From Zoopage sp. CT-All (Eukaryota > Zoopagomycota > Zoopagomycetes > Zoopagales > Zoopagaceae), in contig QZWS01000029.1 of assembly GCA_004114245.1 (NCBI GenBank), positions 1 through 38,248 of the forward strand: 38,248 bases of DNA. Direction: 5' to 3'. The notes beneath the pieces were generated by a model that was not told the origin of the DNA, ran no database searches, and saw only the letters and a program-made list of their open reading frames with translations. A program made the translations under genes and the position numbers. How positions within the stretch are numbered: the stretch's first letter is position 1; each line of letters opens with the position of its first letter. Shown here piece after piece: positions 33,059 to 38,248 of this stretch.

Positions 33059-33550
33059 TTTTGCAGGGAGGGGACCAGAAAACAGGTGTGAAGCGCTATT
33101 GGGGTGTAGAAGGGAAAAGGGAGACCGGGGAGAGACAGAGAGAGTCAACTGGAGTCAGGTGAGGTAGAGTAGAGTAGAGTAAAGCAGAGTAGAGAAGAAG
33201 TGCGGAGGAGTCGTGATGAAGAGGTTAGCGAAGAAGCGAAGAGACGAGAAGAAGCAAAGAGACGAGAAATGGAAAAGAGAAGTGGAGAAGTGAAAGAGAG
33301 GAGGAGAGGGAGGAGAGAATACATGAGAAAGTGGAGAGCGCCCTTGTACGTATTGGATATGCACCAGGCTACAAGATGACATAAGGCTGGTCGGCTGAAA
33401 GGGAGCAAATACGTCCACGACTGTGTTTGGTGCCGCCATGATCTCTCGATGATGATCCTATAGCCATACAAATCAACAGGGTCGCTGCCCACCCCACCTC
33501 TGCAAAATTACTGTACATCCCTCTTTATTCGGCCAAATGCGACAGGCTAT
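33059..33550. other. Promoter/leader with purine-rich degenerate repeats
   Basis: It contains AGAGTAG-type repeats (about 33166-33198) and GAAGAGACGAG-type repeats (about 33230-33275). On the minus strand these form a pyrimidine-rich 5' leader for the gene starting at 33058. No coding signal is seen on the plus strand. Confidence 0.45.
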
Positions 33551-35795
33551 TCAACGCCGGCCTACACGTCCAAACATATTCTCCTCGTCAATCGTCGAGT
33601 GAATCCATTCGCGAACAAAGATCGAGGCCTTCATGAAGCGCTTCGTCGCGTACTTGCGGAAAATAAACGTCTCCACCTTGACGGGCTTGCGCAGGTAGAA
33701 GATCATCCGCTGCATGCACGGCACCAACTCATCGTGCGTGTATCCCGAGTAATGGGTCAGATTGGCGTCCCAGTCCGTTTGCCCCATCATCCGTCGCGCT
33801 AGACAAAGCGCCGCTCCCGAGATCATCGACGGCGCGCACTCTAGGAAGCTGTGGTCCAAAAGCGGAATTTCCATGAGGTACTTGGCAACCGTGCGCGAAT
33901 GGATGTCGTAGTTGTCCGCCTTGGATATGCGGCGCAAAAAGTTCATTGGGCTTGGATAGCATAGCTCAAAGTTGAGTGCCTGAAGCATATACCGCTCTGC
34001 CTGCAGTATTTCCTGGTCGGTGAATCCGCCATCGGACATGTAAATAAAATTCTGGACCGAAGGCGCCATGACCTCCTCATACTTGGAGGCTATAAACAAC
34101 GCGGTCACTCCAACAAGCTGAAGTTTGATCAAAGACACGGTCCTGCAGGACAGAAAGCGATCAATGAGGTTGACAGACAGGAACAGTGTCTCTGGAAGCA
34201 ATTTGAACTTGTTATGGACCTCCGCAAGCCAGTCAACCAACACGCCTCTCATCTTCCACGCCAAATCCGTTTGCTTCTTCATGTAGTGTGGATCTGGCAT
34301 CGTTTGAATCTATAAATAATGGCAATGATATGTTAGTTCAAGCCCATTTACTCGGTCAGTTTTTCTTCTGTTTTGTAAAGGCGAGGAAGACTTAGAGAGC
34401 CAGAAAAGACCGCACACTTTACCTCCAACACCTGCATGTAATCGAAAATCTCCACGACGTACTCCGATACCATCAGTGGATCAAGCATATCCTCTGCGTC
34501 GAGGTCATCCCACTGAAGTTCATCGGTCTTGCGACGCTTATTCTCTTCCTTTTCGTGCCAACGTGCAATTTGCTCGAGCTCGTTCATTTCGTCTCTCCAT
34601 CTCGGCTCTGACTTCAAACTAGGCAGGGCGCGCTTTGACAGCAGCCTGCTTCGTGTCGGCTCTGTTTTGAGCTCCTGTTTAATTTCCCGCTTGATTTCCC
34701 GCTTGATTTCATGCTTGATATCATGAAGAACATGCTCCTGCTTGATGTCATGAAGAATATGTTCCTGCTTAATGTCGTGCTGGATATGTTCCTGCTTGCT
34801 CTCTTTCTTGATGTATTCCTGCTTGATCTCCTGCTTTATGAAATCGTGCTTGATTTCTTGCTTCACAGATACATTCTGGTCCAGTTGGTTGACCTCTTGG
34901 AGGATCCTCCTCGATTGTGGCTGTGCGTGTGAAGGTGCAGTGTCCAGAGTCTCCTTCTTGACAGGCGCAAGTGCAGCGAACCCCGGCTCCTTCTTGACGG
35001 GCGCAGGTGCAGCGAATACGATCTCCCTCTTGACGGGCGCAGGCGCCGCGGCTGGGGGTTCCCACTGGATGAATCCATCTGCTACAGTCTCCCTCTTGGC
35101 AGGCGCAGGTGCATTGGCGACACCGTCTTTCTTGATGGGTGCGGATGTGGTTGGTACAGGATTTTGTCTAGCCAAACGGAATTTGCTGAAAGCCGGCTTT
35201 GACGCATTGCTGCTGCTTGCATTCTATTTCCCATCGAAGGCGTAGAAGCAATATCTGTTAGAATCGGAGAAGGACGACTTTTGATTGTATTTTGCTCTTG
35301 GTCTTTTTAGTTTTTTTTTTTTTGAGATATACGAAGGACGCGTTTTTTGATTTTTTTTTTAGGACGTGACAACTGAAAAGGACAAAACACAAAATAGAGA
35401 GGGCTGACTTGAAATCACATGCAAGACAGAGACGGAAAATTCGCCTAGGGTGCGAGATTCACGAGAGGGAGAGTGATGAGGACTTACTTCCTTGTCAGCA
35501 GTATTGGTCTTTTCGCCTAAGACCCGCTTCCTTGATGCCGGAGCAGATGTGGTGGTAGACTTGCCTCTGGATGGTAGAACGGCGCTGATGGCATCCTTCA
35601 CATAAGTGACAGGTTGTGGCGCAATGGCGATGTTTTCGCTATTCTGATGGCGCTTTGCTATCAACAGCGGTGCTCGTGGGCGGGATATCTAGTTGGGGTG
35701 CAGATGGATTTTTCGTATTTAAATTCGGCATAATATTTGTGTTGGCGGTGATTGAGTGACCTAGCAGAGGAGACACGTACAGGCTGCTGTGACAT
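33551..35795 (-). CDS. Canonical mitotic B-type cyclin with SUMO-motif-rich N-terminus
   Basis: Four phase-0 exons on the minus strand: 35795-35781 (15 nt), 35688-35488, 35223-34423 and 34309-33551, giving about 591 residues. The cyclin box is complete: KMRGVLVDWLAEVHNKFKLL, FLSVNLIDRFLSCR, LIKLQLVGVTALFIASKYEE (both CDK-contact Lys and Glu present), LNFELCYPSPMNFLRRISKA, HYSGYTHDELVPCM. The preceding EIQTMPDPHYMKKQ is typical of cyclin B. N-terminal degrons: KRVLGEKTN in the place of the RxALGxxxN destruction box (first Arg is Lys) and a KEN box made across the exon 2/3 junction. Residues about 95-262 carry 15 psi-K-x-E motifs (for example IKQEIKQEYIKKE, IKREIKREIKQELKTE). It drives CDK1 in mitosis. 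Exon 1 rests on splice signals only. It is divergent from CNOT9. Confidence 0.92.
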
Positions 35796-36641
35796 GATTG
35801 ATATCTATTTTGCTTGGAGCAACGAGACAATGGACACGTTGCTGGCAATCTCTACACGAGCAGAGACTGACACCGGGCGGGGAGTGTAGCGGCGATTCCT
35901 TGTTTAGTTATGGGCAGAGGTAAGGGAGATAATCAACAGTAAAAAAACGAGGCGAGCGCGGCAAGCGGAGGCGAAGCGAAGCTGCGATGGCGCGGTGTTG
36001 CAGCACGAGGGTTAGAAATAATGATAATGAAGTGATAATAATAATAGTAAGAAAGAAAAACGAATGAGGGTATGTGGGCTGCTAGAATAGGAGGCAAAGG
36101 CAGCAGATATAGCAAGTAGAGAGGCAGAAAGAGAAGGAGCGAACGAGAGATGGCGAGATGGAGAGACGGAGCGATGGTGTCCGAAGGAGCAAAGCAAACA
36201 ACACGGCCACAGGTCAGTGGGATGGGTGGGACGTGAGAGTGCGAGTGCGAGTGCGAGTGAGAGAGGGGAGTGGAAAAACAGGGAGAAAAAAAAAGTATGT
36301 GTGCTCCTTGCTTACGGGGCACTGCCCAAAACAAATGTCTGCGTGCTCTAACGAACGCAGGCCATGCGATTGCAAAGTGCAGCAGTGTGTGTGTATGTGT
36401 GTCTGTTCACTTTCATCTCTTTATGGACACGTAATTCTGCTTCTTTCTCAACACACACACTCTCTCTCACATCGACTGTCTCTTTAGCAACGTCTCCGTT
36501 TCTTCCTCCCTAACCCATCCTCTCTCCACCCATACCGTCTTGGACAAGGGATCAGGGACAGCCAACCGCTGACAAATAGCAACAAGAAAAAGACAAAAAC
36601 CAAAAAAAAAAAAAAGAGTCGGAAACAGCTTAGTAGGAGCG
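35796..36641. promoter_or_regulatory. Divergent promoter between cyclin B and CNOT9
   Basis: An 846-bp region rich in simple sequence: ATAATGATAAT-type repeats (about 36018-36050), a GAGTGC hexamer repeated four to five times (36236-36260), GT repeats near 36387-36402, a CT-rich leader (36420-36540) and an A-run (36602-36615) just before the CNOT9 ATG. No gene is seen. Confidence 0.45.
36236..36262. repeat. GAGTGC hexanucleotide microsatellite
   Basis: About four imperfect copies of GAGTGC/GTGCGA within the divergent promoter. Confidence 0.7.
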
Positions 36642-38204
36642 ATGCATTCCATGCAAGGACAACATCCATCCAACTTGCAGTACTTGCAGCACCAGGCTGC
36701 TGGGCTCTCGGCTCAGAACAGACAGGGAGGCGGCGGAGGAGGAGTGGGTGGTAGTGGAGGGGGAGGAGGTATGCATGGTATGGGACCCAATCAGATGAAC
36801 TTTGGAGCCGGAGGTCTCGCCAACATGAACAATTCTCAACTGGCCATGCAGCTTCATCAGCAACAGCAGGCTCAGCAGCAGCAGGCCCAACAGCAGCTTC
36901 AGCAGCAACAGCAGCAACAGCAGCAACTCCATCAACAGCAACAAAGACAGCAGCAGCAGCAACAGCAGCAGCAACAGCTTCAACAGGCTCAGGCTCAGCA
37001 GCAGCAACAACAGCAGCAGCAGCAACAGGCTCAACAGCAACAGGCCCAGCTCCAGCAGGCGCAACAACAGGCGCACCAGCAGCAACAACAACAGCAGCAG
37101 CAACAGCAGTTCCGTCTTGCTAGCATCGATGACGAAAAGATCTACCATCTTGTCCTGGAGCTTACCAACCCCGTCAACCGTGAGCAGGCCCTTTTGGAGC
37201 TGAGCAAGAAACGCGAGCAGTTTGATGAGCTGGCGCTGGTTCTTTGGCACTCCTTTGGTAAGTGGATCTGGTTATTAGATCTGAATAGACGTTCTACGAC
37301 CGCTACAAAAGATTAATGGCCTAACCGCGCCTTGACCCTTCGTTGCATTGTTGTATAGGCGTAATGGCTGCGTTGCTACAGGAGATCGTGTCTGTGTATC
37401 CGCTGTTGGCACCTTCAGGATTGACCGCACATGCATCCAACCGCGTGTGCAATGCCCTTGCGCTGCTGCAGTGCGTGGCCAGCCACCCAGACACTAGGGG
37501 CCTGTTCTTGAACGGTAAAGCTACTTGACGCATGACTGAGCGACAGATGGAGTGTTTTGACCGCATGTATTCACCCGTGTCGTTTCCGATATGCTTCGTA
37601 TGCGATCTACCTATAGCCCACATCCCGTTGTTCCTCTATCCTTTCTTGAACACCACAAGCAAAACTCGGCCATTTGAGTACCTCCGTTTGACCAGTCTTG
37701 GTGTCATTGGTGCCCTTGTCAAGGTAACGCAGTGAGAACTTGCAAAGAAAAGAAACTTATATGCTCTTACAGGCAATTAGTTAAAACGGCCCGTTTGTCT
37801 TCTTGTTAGAACGATAACACCGAGGTGATTACGTTCTTGCTCTCCACCGAGATCATTCCACTGTGCCTTCGCATCATGGAGACCGGAAGCGAACTCTCCA
37901 AGACTGTAAGTCCCTCCAATGGCTGCAATTACTGCCGCGCCACTATAGGAGCCCTTCCTCGATGGTAGTAGACATTAATGTGCCTTTTTCATCAACCGTG
38001 ACCAAAAACATAGGTTGCCATCTTTATTGTCCAGCGAATTTTGTTGGATGACATGGGCCTTGCCTATATCTGTCAAACATATGAACGCTTTTATGCTGTG
38101 GGAACTGTCCTCAGCAACATGGTTCATCAGCTTGTTGACACCTTGGCGGTGCGTCTGTTGAAGCACGTCGTTAAGTGCTACCTTCGACTTTCTGACAATC
38201 CAAG
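36642..38204 (+). CDS. CNOT9: CNOT9 / RCD1 / CAF40, CCR4-NOT complex subunit (3' end outside the window)
   Basis: Five exons are visible: 36642-37257, 37359-37514, 37617-37723, 37810-37905 and 38014-38204. The gene continues past the edge (a donor GTAAAT follows at 38205). CNOT9 is an armadillo-repeat scaffold of the CCR4-NOT deadenylase complex; it binds NOT1 and tryptophan-containing GW182-type and other peptides. The conserved core starts at about residue 165 ([20 protein letters not shown]) and runs through [104 protein letters not shown] and [13 protein letters not shown]. The N-terminal leader has a Gly-rich stretch followed by about 100 residues that are mostly Gln. About the last 60-80 residues of the core are missing because of the window end. 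Confidence 0.95.
36860..37110 (+). repeat. CAG/CAA repeat coding a poly-Gln tract in CNOT9
   Basis: Mixed CAG and CAA codons, interrupted by Ala, Leu, His and Arg, encode a tract of more than 70 per cent Gln directly before the armadillo core. Mixed codon use suggests selection for protein sequence as well as repeat slippage. Confidence 0.85.
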
Positions 38205-38248
38205 GTAAATTTGCCATTCTACAAAAAAAAAAAAAAAAAAAAAAACAA
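38205..38248 (+). other. Partial intron ending in poly-A at the window edge
   Basis: Starts with a GTAAAT donor of the CNOT9 gene and ends with a run of 23 A followed by CAA. An ending in a homopolymer inside an intron is consistent with an assembly break. Confidence 0.6.

Noticed and set aside
36018-36402. Microsatellites in the cyclin B/CNOT9 promoter considered as a mobile element or origin
   Set aside because: Only simple repeats without terminal structure or coding content.

Overview
The window looks like nuclear DNA of a filamentous fungus, most plausibly a Mucoromycota/Mortierellomycotina species. This placement is inferred from gene content and style, not from a search. Genes are close together, introns are short (about 75-130 nt, GT-AG with one GC-AG), several introns sit beside very small first exons, and homopolymer A/T tracts are common between genes. 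Both ends cut genes: the left edge starts inside a gene and carries a 55-bp inverted copy of downstream DNA, and the right edge stops inside an intron at a poly-A run, so the window may be a whole contig.

Left third (1-10.3 kb): the last exon of an unrecognised gene; a 1190-residue Ser/Pro-rich protein whose C-terminus faintly resembles a RhoGAP domain without its arginine finger; an intronless GH27 alpha-galactosidase with a ricin-B-type (CBM13) tail; and, on the minus strand, the mRNA 3'-processing kinase CLP1 (6 exons).

Middle (11.6-25 kb): coproporphyrinogen III oxidase with a mitochondrial presequence; two tandem paralogous genes, each encoding two degenerate MADS-box-like units with the same intron layout; a stand-alone Grn1 (nucleostemin N-terminal) domain protein; the COQ5 ubiquinone methyltransferase; the proteasome ATPase RPT1; a PHO84-type phosphate transporter; and a probable GNAT acetyltransferase.

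Right third (25-38 kb): a divergent B-type cyclin; a young, 5'-truncated LINE (non-LTR retrotransposon) with a perfect 19-bp target-site duplication and intact poly-A tail, inserted about 110-125 bp upstream of a tRNA-Thr(AGT) gene; a low-complexity protein; a canonical mitotic B-type cyclin with a dense array of SUMO-consensus (psi-K-x-E) motifs; and, divergent from it, the CCR4-NOT subunit CNOT9/RCD1/CAF40 with a Gln-rich leader, cut by the window end.

Most genes are housekeeping (heme, ubiquinone, proteasome, RNA processing, mRNA decay, cell cycle, phosphate uptake) and do not form a pathway cluster. The most unusual content is the pair of double MADS-like genes at 13.5-15.6 kb, followed by the SUMO-motif array in the mitotic cyclin and the tRNA-proximal LINE. 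All exon structures were read by eye from splice signals, reading frame and family similarity; none was tested against transcripts.
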